A stretch of DNA of 39,740 nt, from NCBI GenBank assembly GCA_947629485.1, contig CANRDX010000013.1:1-39740 (forward strand). Reading direction: 5' to 3'. The DNA comes from an uncultured Clostridia bacterium (GTDB lineage: Bacteria > Bacillota > Clostridia > Christensenellales > Borkfalkiaceae). The notes under the pieces are model-generated. The model worked only from the letters and a program-made list of their open reading frames with translations. It was not told the DNA's origin and ran no database searches. A program made the position numbers and the translations under genes. Each line of letters begins with the position of its first letter. Positions within the stretch are counted from its first letter, which is position 1. Shown here piece after piece: positions 22,345 through 31,281 of this stretch.

Positions 22345-24551
22345 GCCTTCCCCTTCTTTCTCTCCGCGGGAACGCGGTAGGTGCATTCCTTGCCCGAACA
22401 GCGCACGCTGCCGCGCGCCGTTTTCACGAGGGCCGCGCCGCACTTCGGGCACTTTTCGCCCGTCGGAACGCCCCAGCTCATGAATTTGCATGCGGGATAT
22501 CCGCTGCACCCGTAATAGATCTTGCCCGTTCTGGTTTTGAGCTGTTTGGTGGGCTTGCCGCATTCGGGGCAGACGCCTTCAAACACGTCCTCCTCCTTCT
22601 CCTCTCCGAGGGGAAGGGTAGACTTGCAGGCGGGATAGTTGGGGCAGGCGAGGAATTTGCCGTATCTGCCCGTCTTGATGACCATGAGCGCGCCGCACTT
22701 GGGGCAGGGCGTATCGGAAAGCTCCGCCTCGCCCTCGCTGATGATGTTGGAGCAGGCGGGATAGTTGGAACAGGCAAGATATTTGCCGTATTTGCCCGCC
22801 TTCCGCACCATAGGGTGCCCGCACTTTTCGCAAATGATGTCGGTCGGTTCATCGCCGTCGGTATTGGCGAAGCGGAGTTTTTCCTCAAAGGGCGGGTAGA
22901 ACGCCGCGATGATGGAATGCCAATCCTTTCCGCCGTCCTCGATCTCGTCGAGCTTCTCCTCCATTTCGGCGGTGAAGCCCACGTCCATGACGTCGGTAAA
23001 GTACTTCACGAGCATGTCGGTGATGCGGTAGGCGATCTCCGTCGGCTTCATGTACTTTCCGTCCTTCTCCACATACTTGCGCTTGGTGAGCACGGAGATG
23101 ATGGAGGCGTAGGTGGAAGGTCTGCCGATGCCCTTATCTTCCATCGCCTTCACGAGGGAAGCGTCGGTATAGCGCACGGGCGGCTTCGTGAATTTTTGCT
23201 CGCCGCCGAGGGAAAGCGCGGAGAGGGGCTGCCCTTCGTCGAGCGCGGGAAGAAGCCCCTTCGTCTCGTCCTCGTCCTCTTTGCGCGCGTCCGCATAGAT
23301 CGCGGTGAAGCCCGCGAACCGCAGCGCCCTGCCGCTCGCTTTCAAGCCGTAGTCGCCGTTGGCGATCTCGATCTGCATGGCGTCGTATTGCGCTTCCGCC
23401 ATCTGCGAGGCGATGAACCGCTCGTAAATGAGCTTGTAGATGTTGTAGTGCTTTCTGTCGAGCAGTTTCTTCACCGACTCGGGCGTGCGGGAAAGGTCGA
23501 TGGGGCGAATGGCCTCGTGCGCGTCCTGCGCGCCCTTCTTCGAGGCGTAATAGTTGGGCTTTTCGGGGAGATATTCCTTGCCGAACTTCTCCTCGATATA
23601 CTCCCTCGCCGCCGCCTGCGCGTCTGCGGAGACGCGGGTGGAATCCGTTCTGATATAGGTCACGAACGCGACATGCCCCTCCCCTTCGAGGTCCATGCCC
23701 TCGTAGAGGTGCTGCGCCATCAGCATGGTCTCGGGCGCCGTCATGCCCAGTTTATTGGAGGCGTCCTGTTGAAGCGTACTCGTCGTGAAGGGCGCGGGCG
23801 CGTGCGATCTTGCCACCGTCTTTTTCACGGAGGAAACGACGTATTTCCCCGCGCGGAGCGCGGCGAGCGCCTCGTCTGCCTGCGCCTTGCAGGTCGCCTT
23901 GAATTTCTTATCCTTCTTTTTTTCGAGCAGGGCGCGGAAGGGAGAGAACTTGCCCGCGGGATCCTGCAACTCCGCCGAGATCGTCCAATATTCCTCGGGA
24001 ACGAAGGCGGAGATCTCCCGCTCGCGCTCGACGACGAGCCGAAGCGCGACCGACTGCACGCGCCCCGCGGAAAGCCCGTTCTGGATCTTGTTGTTGAGCA
24101 AAGGGGAGAGCTTGTACCCGACGAGACGGTCGAGCACCCTGCGCGCCTGCTGCGCGTCCACGAGATTATAGTTGATCTTGCGCGGATTTTTCAGCGCCTT
24201 TTCCACCGCTTTGGGGGAGATCTCGTTGAATTCGATGCGGTTCTCTCCCTCCTCGTCCAAGCCGAGAACGGATTGCAGGTGCCACGAGATCGCCTCGCCT
24301 TCGCGGTCGGGGTCGGTCGCGAGATACACCCTTCCCGCGCGCTGCGCCTCCTCCGTCAGCCGCCGTATCGTCTCTTCCTTCCCGGGAGAGGTGACGTAGC
24401 GCGGCTCGTAATTGTTCTCTATCGAGACGCCTAACTTCTTCTGCGGCAGATCGCGGATGTGTCCGCCCGAAGCGTCCACGCGATACTTGCCCTTCAAATA
24501 TCTCGAAATTGTCTTTGCCTTGCTCGGCGATTCCACGATGATAAGATCCAT
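22341..24551 (-). CDS. topA: DNA topoisomerase I
   Basis: A 736-residue type IA topoisomerase. The Toprim domain opens MDLIIVESPSKAKTI and contains YLATDPDREGEAISWHL. QQARRVLDRLVGYKLSP, GLSAGRVQSVALRLV and the active-site Tyr299 in FVTYIRTDSTR follow. The C terminus has four Cys4 zinc ribbons (CEKC...CSNYPAC, CPKC...CPNYPAC, CPEC...CSGYPAC, CPKC...CSGKEC). ATG 24551 is the conserved start; the frame is open upstream but that part is antisense-like noise over dprA. It relaxes negative supercoils. It lies between dprA and trmFO, as in Bacillus. Confidence 0.96.
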   Translation of the reverse strand: MDLIIVESPSKAKTISRYLKGKYRVDASGGHIRDLPQKKLGVSIENNYEPRYVTSPGKEETIRRLTEEAQRAGRVYLATDPDREGEAISWHLQSVLGLDEEGENRIEFNEISPKAVEKALKNPRKINYNLVDAQQARRVLDRLVGYKLSPLLNNKIQNGLSAGRVQSVALRLVVEREREISAFVPEEYWTISAELQDPAGKFSPFRALLEKKKDKKFKATCKAQADEALAALRAGKYVVSSVKKTVARSHAPAPFTTSTLQQDASNKLGMTAPETMLMAQHLYEGMDLEGEGHVAFVTYIRTDSTRVSADAQAAAREYIEEKFGKEYLPEKPNYYASKKGAQDAHEAIRPIDLSRTPESVKKLLDRKHYNIYKLIYERFIASQMAEAQYDAMQIEIANGDYGLKASGRALRFAGFTAIYADARKEDEDETKGLLPALDEGQPLSALSLGGEQKFTKPPVRYTDASLVKAMEDKGIGRPSTYASIISVLTKRKYVEKDGKYMKPTEIAYRITDMLVKYFTDVMDVGFTAEMEEKLDEIEDGGKDWHSIIAAFYPPFEEKLRFANTDGDEPTDIICEKCGHPMVRKAGKYGKYLACSNYPACSNIISEGEAELSDTPCPKCGALMVIKTGRYGKFLACPNYPACKSTLPLGEEKEEDVFEGVCPECGKPTKQLKTRTGKIYYGCSGYPACKFMSWGVPTGEKCPKCGAALVKTARGSVRCSGKECTYRVPAERKKGKA

Positions 24552-24577
24552 TCTTTGATAAACCTCTATTGCGAATT

Positions 24578-25645
24578 TTAGACTGCGCTGTATTTGTTGC
24601 CGCCCGACTTTACCGCAAGCCCTTTGAGTTCGAGCGCGGAAAGAAGCGCGGAGACTTCGTAAATTTTCATATCTGCGCGGGCGGCAAGCTCGGCGAGGTG
24701 CACCTCTCCGAGATCGCGGAGAATGCGAAGCGTCTTCGCCTCGTCGGGCGAAAGCTCCGTCTGCCCGCTCTCCCTTCGTTCCATGCCGTAGACGGAGAGG
24801 ATATCCCCCGCGTCCGTCGCAAGGTATGCGCCCTGCTTGATGAGTTCGTTGCACCCCTCGCCCTGTGCCGCGCCCACGTTGTGCGGCAGTGCGAACACGT
24901 CTCTGCCCGCGTCCAGCGCATAGTTTGCGGTGATGAGCGTGCCGCTCCGCTTTGCCGCGGAGAGCACGAGCACGCCCTCCGAAAGCCCGGCGAGCAGGCG
25001 GTTGCGCGCATGAAAGGAGAACTTCATCGCCGTCTGCCCGAAGGAGCACTCCGTGAGGAGCAATCCGCTCTTTCTCACCGTCTCCTTCCACGCCGCGTGC
25101 GCCGCGGGATAGCACTCGTCCAGCCCGCAGGGGAGCACGCAGATGAGATTGCCGCTCTTTACCGCGCCCTCGACCGCCGCAAGATCGCCGCCCTCGGCAA
25201 GCCCCGTGACAACGGCGAAGCGAGAGGAAAGCTCTTCCGAGATCGCCCGCCCCGTCTTTGCCGCCCACGGGGGGATGATACGGGAACCGACGACGCAGAA
25301 TTTTCTCATTTGCAGAAGTTCGCGCCTCCCCGCCCCGTACAGGACGAGCGGAGGCAGCGAAATGTGTTTGAGCGCCTCGGGATAGTCCGAAGAGAGGAGA
25401 GTGACGGCGAACGCGTCTTTCTCTGCGAGAAGTCCGATCGCCCCGTCCGCCTCCCTCTCCCGCTCCGCGCGCGAGGGGGAAAACTTGCCCTGCGGCTCGT
25501 GGACGAGGGCGGGAAACAGCTCCTCGGCGCGCTCCAAAAGATCGAGCGGAGAATGGGCGCGAAGCAGTGCGACGCGTTCACGGTAGTCCGTCTTTGTACA
25601 AGCGCACAGCCACAGGTACGCCCTCTCGTCCGCGTTGTATGTCAT
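24578..25645 (-). CDS. dprA: DNA-processing protein DprA
   Basis: A 355-residue protein. The Rossmann-like DprA fold is shown by FCVVGSRIIPPWAAKTGRAISEEL, VVTGLAEGGDLAAVEGAV, CVLPCGLDECYPAAH, RNRLLAGLSEGVLVLSA and SGTLITANYALDAGRDVFALPHNV. The C-terminal winged-helix domain (about residues 295-355) is present, and the N-terminal segment is helical. DprA protects incoming single-stranded DNA and loads RecA in natural transformation. Paired with comM/yifB directly upstream, it suggests at least part of a DNA-uptake pathway. Confidence 0.94.
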   Translation of the reverse strand: MTYNADERAYLWLCACTKTDYRERVALLRAHSPLDLLERAEELFPALVHEPQGKFSPSRAEREREADGAIGLLAEKDAFAVTLLSSDYPEALKHISLPPLVLYGAGRRELLQMRKFCVVGSRIIPPWAAKTGRAISEELSSRFAVVTGLAEGGDLAAVEGAVKSGNLICVLPCGLDECYPAAHAAWKETVRKSGLLLTECSFGQTAMKFSFHARNRLLAGLSEGVLVLSAAKRSGTLITANYALDAGRDVFALPHNVGAAQGEGCNELIKQGAYLATDAGDILSVYGMERRESGQTELSPDEAKTLRILRDLGEVHLAELAARADMKIYEVSALLSALELKGLAVKSGGNKYSAV

Positions 25646-25646
25646 G

Positions 25647-27167
25647 TCAGATCTGATCGAAGATCCTGTAAGAGACCGCCTCGAACACGTGCCTCGGTAG
25701 GATATCTTCGCTGGAATCGAGATCGGCGATCGTCCGCGCGACCTTGATGATGCGGGAACGCGCCCGCGCCGAAAGATGCATGCGCTCGAAGGCGGCGCGA
25801 AGGATCTCGTCCCCCTCGCGGGTGAGCGCGCAGAACTCCGCGATCTCCTTCTCCCCCATCTCCGCGTTGGTGTTGATGCCCGCCCCCTCGAAACGGGTGC
25901 GCTGAATGCGCCGCGCGGCGTCCACGCGCGCCTTCACGGTATCCGAACTCTCCTGCTCGTCGCGGGAAGTCAGCTCGTCGTAGTCGATATCGTCCACCTC
26001 GACCTGTAAGTCGATCCTGTCGAGAAGAGGGCCGGAGATCTTCCTCCGATACCGCCTGATCTCGGCGGGCGTGCAAGAACAGGTGCGCGAGGAGGAGCCG
26101 TAGTTCCCGCAGGGGCAGGGATTCATGCTCGCGCAGAGCATGAAGCGCGCGGGATAGGTGAAGGTGCCGCCCGCCCGCGAGACGGTGATCTTGCCGTCTT
26201 CGAGGGGTTGGCGGAGCGCTTCGAGCGTGGAGCGCTTATATTCGGGCAGTTCGTCCAAAAAGAGCACGCCGCCGTGCGCAAGGGAGATCTCCCCGGGGTG
26301 CACGACGCGGTTCCCCCCGCCGCACATGGAGACGGTGGTCGCCGTGTGGTGAGGGGTGCGGAAGGGACGTTCCGAGACGATCCCCTCCTCGCCCAAGACC
26401 CCCGCGACGGAGTGGATCTTGGTGATCTCCAACGCCTCGTCGAAGGTAAGATCGGGCATGACGGTGGGGATACAGCGCGCAAGCATGGTCTTGCCCGCGC
26501 CGGGAGGCCCCGAGAGCAGGAGATTGTGCCCTCCCGCGACGGCGATCTCCAACGCCCGCCGCGCCATAGGCTGCCCCTTGACGAATTTGAGATCGGCGGA
26601 GACGTGCGCGCCCGTATGCGGCACGAAGTACGCCGTTTCGAGCGGGAGAATGGGCGCAATGCCCAGAAGGTGCTTCACCACGTCGCCGAGCGTCTCCGCG
26701 GGGTAGATCTCCGCGCCGCCGAGATAGCGCGCTTCCTTCGCGTTCGCGGCGGGAATGACGAAGCGGGTGAACCCGTGCCCCTTCGCCGAGATGAGAATGG
26801 GCAGAAGCCCCGCCACGGGGCGAAGATCGCCGTTGAGCGCAAGCTCGCCCAAGAAGACCGTCTCCTTCACGTCCGCCCCGATGAGCTGTTCGCTCGCTTT
26901 CAAAAGGCTGATCGCCACGGCGAGATCGAAGGAAGCCCCCTCTTTTTTGATGTCGGCGGGCGCAAAATTGATGGTGATACGGTTCATGGGGAAGAGCAGT
27001 CCGCTGTTTTTGAGGGCGGAGCGCACGCGCTCCTTGCTCTCCTTCACCGCGGGATCGGGAAGCCCCACCATGTCGTAGGAAGGAACGCCTTTGTTGACGT
27101 CCGTCTCCACTTCCACGGGGACGCCTTCCAGCCCGTTCAACGCATAACATACGATCTTTGCGATCAT
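25647..27167 (-). CDS. comM: YifB/ComM family Mg-chelatase-like AAA+ ATPase
   Basis: A 506-residue protein. The N-terminal ChlI-like fold starts MIAKIVCYALNGLEGVPVEV and contains VVGLPDPAVKESKERVRSAL-like text. The AAA+ core has GPPGAGKTMLARCIPTVMP, FRTPHHTATTVSMCGGG, HGGVLFLDELPEYKRSTLEALRQP and the Cys-rich CPCGNYG...CSCT. The C-terminal domain ends ILPRHVFEAVSYR. ComM is a branch-migration helicase that extends recombination in transformation. AAGGAG precedes the ATG. Only 1 bp separates its stop from the dprA start. Confidence 0.93.
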   Translation of the reverse strand: MIAKIVCYALNGLEGVPVEVETDVNKGVPSYDMVGLPDPAVKESKERVRSALKNSGLLFPMNRITINFAPADIKKEGASFDLAVAISLLKASEQLIGADVKETVFLGELALNGDLRPVAGLLPILISAKGHGFTRFVIPAANAKEARYLGGAEIYPAETLGDVVKHLLGIAPILPLETAYFVPHTGAHVSADLKFVKGQPMARRALEIAVAGGHNLLLSGPPGAGKTMLARCIPTVMPDLTFDEALEITKIHSVAGVLGEEGIVSERPFRTPHHTATTVSMCGGGNRVVHPGEISLAHGGVLFLDELPEYKRSTLEALRQPLEDGKITVSRAGGTFTYPARFMLCASMNPCPCGNYGSSSRTCSCTPAEIRRYRRKISGPLLDRIDLQVEVDDIDYDELTSRDEQESSDTVKARVDAARRIQRTRFEGAGINTNAEMGEKEIAEFCALTREGDEILRAAFERMHLSARARSRIIKVARTIADLDSSEDILPRHVFEAVSYRIFDQI

Positions 27168-27194
27168 ATCTTTCTCCTTTTGTATGAATTTCCG

Positions 27195-29285
27195 TTAAAA
27201 GATCTTACCGACAAGGGTCGCGGGAAGCGGAATGGAGACCGTAAAGACGAAGAGCAGCGCGAACACTGCGACGAGCAGCACGATCCCCGCGATCCCCGCG
27301 ATGTTCACGGCTTTCGCCGTCTTCCCCTCGAAGCTGTCGCCGAAGATGTTCGCGGCGAGCACGAAGGCGAAGAGCCATGCGAGCAGGATAAACCCGACGG
27401 CATACTTCACGCAAGCCGCGGTGATGAGCGAGAGGCAGAGAAGAACGAGCGGGATGAGGGTGCGGCGGAGCGCGACGCGCACCGTCTTTTCATCCGCCTT
27501 CTTGGTGAGGAGCAGCACGAGGCGGACAACGCAGTAGACGACGCCCGCGAGCGCGGCGAGAATGGCGATCCAGTTGACCGTGAGGCCCGTGACGGCATAC
27601 GCCGTGCCCTCGCCCTCGAAGAGTTTATAGAAGAACGACCACGAACTTCCCGCAACCGACGGGTTCGCGCCGACGAAGCCGTTCGCAAAGGTCTTCCACG
27701 CGAGCGCGAAGACATTCATCGAAGGGGAAGCGGGGTTATCGTAGAACCGCAAATACGCATAGTATGCGGGCAGCATTCCGATGAGCACGAACAGGAAGAT
27801 GCCCACGATCAGCCCCGAGAAGAACAGAAGGGGCGCCGCAAGGTTGCGGAAGCGGTATTCCGCGACCGTCTTTCCCGCGCGCTGTTCGGGCGTGAGAGGC
27901 GGCTCTTCCCCGCCCTCTGCAACGGACGCGGAAACGGCGTCGGGCACAGGCATGGGCGCGGGCGCAGGCTCCTCCGCGATCTTTTCGAGATGATATTGTT
28001 TTGCCTTCTGCTGGCGGTACATGCCGAGCGCGAACAGCGCGACAAGCCCCGCCGTAAGAATGACAAATGCGCCGTTCACGGCGATCGCCGCCGCGCCGAA
28101 CAGCCCTGCCGCAAGCAGAGGCAACGCCGAGAGGAGGTTCGCCTTGCGGATGCCCGAAGCATAGAAGCGGTGGACGAGGGAGAGCGCGCAAGCGAAGAAG
28201 AACACGCCGAGCATGAGGGGAGTCCCCAAATGCCCAAGCCCCAGAGTCAGGTTACAGCACGCATAAAGGAGCGCGAACGCGAAGCCCGCCTTCTCGCTGC
28301 GCGCAAGCCTTGCGACGAAGCGGGAGAGCACGACGAGCGCGCCGAACGCCGCGAGCATCGGGAAGAAGCGAAGCCCGAAGGGACTCATTCCGAAGATGAG
28401 GGTGCCGAGCGCGAGGATATCGTTGCCGAACGCGCCGTACACGGTATCGACATGGTAGGTATCGACGGGGTCGTTGCCCTCGCTGTCGCTCGCCGCATAA
28501 TAGTTGCCCTGCTTCATCTCCGAAATGGTTTGGAGCGAGGCGACCTCTTCCAACGTGAAGCGGTCGTACGAGGTTGCGCGCCCGAGTTCGGGCGGCGACG
28601 AAGGTTGCGCGTCCAAGAGCGCGGCGGCGCGCTGTTTGCCGACCTCGCTCCCCTCTTCGAGGTGATAGGTCGCCGAATAGATCTCGGCGTTCAGCACATA
28701 GCGGAGATCCTCCTCGCCCTTTTTGGGGGAGGATTTCTTCCCGATGAACACGACCTCGTTGAGGAGCACGCCCGCCGACGTCGCGGTGAGCCTGATGTGC
28801 GGATAGGAAGAGACGGACCAGCCCGCCTCGGGCAGCTCGAAGGGCGCGACATAGCGATAGAAGGCGTCCGTCGCCGTCGGCTCGGGGAACGTCTCAACGG
28901 GCTTGCCGTCCTCGCCGATCACTTCTTCGGGGGTGAAGTAGTTTTCGATCACTCCCTTGACGGGCGTATAGGTAAAGCTCGTGCTCGAACGCATCTTTCT
29001 CGTGAGTTGAAGCTCGGCGGAAGTCCCCGCGTCCGCGTAGATGACGGCGACGTTCACATACACGTCGCAGAGCACAAGCCCCGTGACGCCTTCGGGATTG
29101 GAGATCTCGAACACCACGTTGGGCGCGGCGTCGCCGCTTTCCTGCACCTTTTCAAGCTCGTATGCCGAGCCCGCGGAGTAGAAGGAGCCGAGCGTGCCCA
29201 GCCCCGCCGCGAGGAATGCGAGCGCGACGATTAGAAAAGCGAGAAAAAAGCCTTTGAGTTTTTTCGGAAACGAAAATTTTTTCAT
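27195..29285 (-). CDS. Large polytopic membrane protein, GT-C/PMT-like
   Basis: A 696-residue protein. One N-terminal helix (about 10-35) is followed by a roughly 200-residue extracytoplasmic domain. About ten further hydrophobic segments follow, with a cytoplasmic-looking, Pro/Ala-rich loop near 430-475. The segment VYGAFGNDILALGTLIFGMSPFGLRFFPMLAA resembles the HPPLGK..IALGI.LFG..PFG region of protein O-mannosyltransferase-like GT-C enzymes. The acidic residues that usually mark the catalytic first loop are not obvious, because the N-terminal helix is followed by an unusual large domain. It may glycosylate a lipid- or surface-linked target, or may have lost catalysis. It lies between rplS and comM. 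Confidence 0.6.
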   Translation of the reverse strand: MKKFSFPKKLKGFFLAFLIVALAFLAAGLGTLGSFYSAGSAYELEKVQESGDAAPNVVFEISNPEGVTGLVLCDVYVNVAVIYADAGTSAELQLTRKMRSSTSFTYTPVKGVIENYFTPEEVIGEDGKPVETFPEPTATDAFYRYVAPFELPEAGWSVSSYPHIRLTATSAGVLLNEVVFIGKKSSPKKGEEDLRYVLNAEIYSATYHLEEGSEVGKQRAAALLDAQPSSPPELGRATSYDRFTLEEVASLQTISEMKQGNYYAASDSEGNDPVDTYHVDTVYGAFGNDILALGTLIFGMSPFGLRFFPMLAAFGALVVLSRFVARLARSEKAGFAFALLYACCNLTLGLGHLGTPLMLGVFFFACALSLVHRFYASGIRKANLLSALPLLAAGLFGAAAIAVNGAFVILTAGLVALFALGMYRQQKAKQYHLEKIAEEPAPAPMPVPDAVSASVAEGGEEPPLTPEQRAGKTVAEYRFRNLAAPLLFFSGLIVGIFLFVLIGMLPAYYAYLRFYDNPASPSMNVFALAWKTFANGFVGANPSVAGSSWSFFYKLFEGEGTAYAVTGLTVNWIAILAALAGVVYCVVRLVLLLTKKADEKTVRVALRRTLIPLVLLCLSLITAACVKYAVGFILLAWLFAFVLAANIFGDSFEGKTAKAVNIAGIAGIVLLVAVFALLFVFTVSIPLPATLVGKIF

Positions 29286-29482
29286 GAGTTTCTTTCCCTA
29301 TTATAAAGTGTTATTTTTATTCTAACCGATTGCAGCGGAAATGTAAACGGATTTTTCGGGGATTTTGGATTTTTTTCAAATGGAACGCTATTTTTTTCCT
29401 TTCGCGTGCGCGCGGGAAAGGGCATAAAGGAAGGCGCTTAGCCCCCGCGGAAAACAAACCGCCGGAAAGCCCGCCGTTCGGC

Positions 29483-29511
29483 AAAAGAAAAGGACCTGCC
29501 GCCGCAGGTCC
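29483..29511 (-). terminator. Terminator of rplS
   Basis: An 8-bp stem GGACCTGC (29504-29511 with 29492-29499), a 4-nt loop and TTTTCTTTT on the minus strand. The rest of the gap to the next gene (29286-29482) shows no gene. Confidence 0.85.
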
Positions 29512-29519
29512 CTTTCCGC

Positions 29520-29861
29520 TCATTTCTTTTCCTTGATCTTGGCTGCCTTGCCCGTACGTCCGCGAAGATAGTACAGCTTCGCCCTTCTCACCTTGCCCTC
29601 TCTTACGACGTTGACGTAAGCGATCTTGGGAGAATGGAGCGGGAAGCAGCGCTCGACGCCGACGCCGAACGAGAGACGGCGCACCGTGAACGACTCGCGG
29701 ATGCCCCCGTTTTTCTTGGCGATGACGACGCCCTCGAAGTTCTGGATCCTCTCCTTGCCGCCTTCGATAATGCGGTAGCCCACCTTGACGGTGTCGCCGA
29801 CGTTGAAGGAAGGAACGTTCTCCTTCATTCCCTCGGCTTCGATCATTTCGATGAGTCCCAT
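29520..29861 (-). CDS. rplS: 50S ribosomal protein L19
   Basis: A 113-residue full-length L19. Conserved parts are the [32 protein letters not shown] block, [29 protein letters not shown] and [22 protein letters not shown]. It contributes to the 30S-50S interface. GGAGG precedes the ATG. A strong promoter lies inside the end of the upstream vanW-like gene, and a strong terminator follows, so it is probably a single-gene transcript. Confidence 0.97.
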   Translation of the reverse strand: MGLIEMIEAEGMKENVPSFNVGDTVKVGYRIIEGGKERIQNFEGVVIAKKNGGIRESFTVRRLSFGVGVERCFPLHSPKIAYVNVVREGKVRRAKLYYLRGRTGKAAKIKEKK

Positions 29862-29924
29862 CTGACTTTACCTCCAAATTTTACGCGGCGTTCATGCCCA
29901 CAGCAGAGGACCGCCCGAAGTCAC
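29862..29924 (-). promoter_or_regulatory. rplS leader, L19-leader-like
   Basis: The 63-nt leader contains CTGCTGTGGGCATGAACGCC upstream of the GGAGG, which resembles the L19 leader motif of Firmicutes as I recall it. It would be a binding site for autoregulation by L19 (family inference). Only the motif, not a full covariation structure, could be judged. Confidence 0.5.
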
Positions 29925-29959
29925 TTGATTATTATAGAGGATTTTTTGCGGAATTGCAA
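29924..29959 (-). promoter_or_regulatory. rplS promoter inside the 3' end of the VanW-like gene
   Basis: -35 TTGCAA (29954-29959), 17 bp, -10 TATAAT (29931-29936), +1 near 29924. The -10 overlaps the stop codon of the upstream gene. Confidence 0.7.
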
Positions 29960-31281
29960 GGATTTTTGAGAGCAATTCGGAAAATTTTCTCATCGGAAAG
30001 AAAACCTTCTCCCCCTTCGGGCGGCGCGGCGGTATCTTCGGGCGGCGAAGCAGGCTCTTCGGCGGGCGAGGAGGTATCCTCGGGCGGCGCGGCGGGGGCG
30101 CGCTCCTCGACGCCCTGCACGGGCGCATACGTATCCCTTCTGATGAGCGTGCGCGAAACTTCGCCGTCTTCCCCGTAGGCGACGAGAACGCTCTCGCTCG
30201 CAAGCCCCTTCTTCTCGGCGCGCACCGTCCTGTTCTCCTCCCCCTCCACGACGGACTTCGGGGGCGGATCGAGCGTGAACAGCACGCGGCTCTCCACCTC
30301 GTATCGCACGCCCGAGGGCTTCCCGAAGAGCGAGAACGTCACCGTTCCCTTCTTCGCCTCGCCCAAGAGATAGACGGGGTACGGGTAGGGATTTTTGAAT
30401 TTGAGATCGCTGTATTCGGAGACCATCGCGTCCTGCGAGGGGGGCGCATAGCCCACGGAGAGCGAATGGGGATGGCTTTCGGTGATCTCCATGCCCGCGC
30501 GAAGCGCCGCCCCGAAGAGCGTGGTGGAAGTCTGGCACACGCCGCCGCCCACGCCCTGCACGAACTCGCCGTCGAAGATGACCGCCGCCTCCTCGAACCC
30601 GTTTTCGCGCGTGCGCTTTCCCACGGCGCGGTTGAAGGAAAACTCCTCGCCCGCGCCGATCTCCGTTCCCGAGATCCGCTCCGCCGCCAGCGCGATGTTG
30701 TGTGCGCGGGGCGAATTCGAGGCGTCGAACGCCGTGGAAAAGACGGAGAGCGGCTGCGTGCGCGCTTTGAGCGCGCGGAGAGTGATCTCGCTCTCCACCT
30801 CGCGGCAGGTAAGCGCGATCGTCGTCTCCCCCGAAGAGAGCGCCGCGCAAGCCGCCCGCATAAGCCCCTCGAAGTCGCACGCGATCCCGTTTTGTTCGGG
30901 GATATAGACGAAGCCGTCCCGATCGAAGAAAAGCGCCGCGTCGATCGGCTCTCTCGCATTCTTTCGGCATACCATGTCCAGATCCTGCTCCATCGTGATC
31001 CATTCCCGCGCGACGGAAACCTCATAGCTTTTCCCCCGCTTTGCCTTCAAAACAAGCTCTTCCAGCCCGTCGCGGTAGGAGAGGGGCGCCTCGAAGTCCC
31101 CCGCGGGCGTGGAGACGGTGAGGGGAAGGCGCTCCGTCTTCTCGCGCACGCGCGCCACGGCGTCTTCGTACGTCATTCCGCCGACGTCGATCCCCGCGAT
31201 GCGCACGCCGCTCTTGACCCGTCCTCCCGCGCAGCCGCCTAAAAAAAAGCTCCCCGCAAGGAGGAGCGCCGTCATCTTCAT
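29932..31281 (-). CDS. VanW-family lipoprotein
   Basis: A 449-residue protein from ATG 31281. A lipoprotein signal peptide (MKMTALLLAGSFFLGGC) leads into one or two putative peptidoglycan-binding PG_binding_4-type repeats (IAGIDVGGMTYEDAVARV; ALFFDRDGFVYIPEQNG). The VanW domain follows (GAGEEFSFNRAVGKRTRENGF, VQGVGGGVCQTSTTLFGAALRAGM, HPHSLSVGYAPPSQDAMVSE), then a G5-like beta domain, a Pro/Glu/Ala-rich stretch and a short tail. VanW proteins occur in glycopeptide-resistance clusters and widely outside them; the exact activity is not established, and this genomic context is not a van cluster. Its ATG overlaps the TGA of the PHP gene. Confidence 0.85.
   Translation of the reverse strand: MKMTALLLAGSFFLGGCAGGRVKSGVRIAGIDVGGMTYEDAVARVREKTERLPLTVSTPAGDFEAPLSYRDGLEELVLKAKRGKSYEVSVAREWITMEQDLDMVCRKNAREPIDAALFFDRDGFVYIPEQNGIACDFEGLMRAACAALSSGETTIALTCREVESEITLRALKARTQPLSVFSTAFDASNSPRAHNIALAAERISGTEIGAGEEFSFNRAVGKRTRENGFEEAAVIFDGEFVQGVGGGVCQTSTTLFGAALRAGMEITESHPHSLSVGYAPPSQDAMVSEYSDLKFKNPYPYPVYLLGEAKKGTVTFSLFGKPSGVRYEVESRVLFTLDPPPKSVVEGEENRTVRAEKKGLASESVLVAYGEDGEVSRTLIRRDTYAPVQGVEERAPAAPPEDTSSPAEEPASPPEDTAAPPEGGEGFLSDEKIFRIALKNPCNSAKNPL

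Noticed and set aside
20479..22380. A 633-codon open frame on the plus strand opposite hslV and trmFO
   Set aside because: It is antisense to two well-supported genes and has no motifs or start signals.
26208..29234. A 1008-codon open frame on the plus strand opposite comM and the GT-C-like gene
   Set aside because: It has the same antisense artefact composition (Arg, Glu, His runs), no ribosome binding site and no family motif, while the minus strand encodes clear proteins.
29932..31281. Glycopeptide-resistance (van) cluster suggested by the VanW domain
   Set aside because: VanW proteins are widespread outside resistance clusters; no vanA/B ligase, vanH, vanX or vanRS is nearby, and the Ddl here looks like an ordinary D-Ala-D-Ala ligase.
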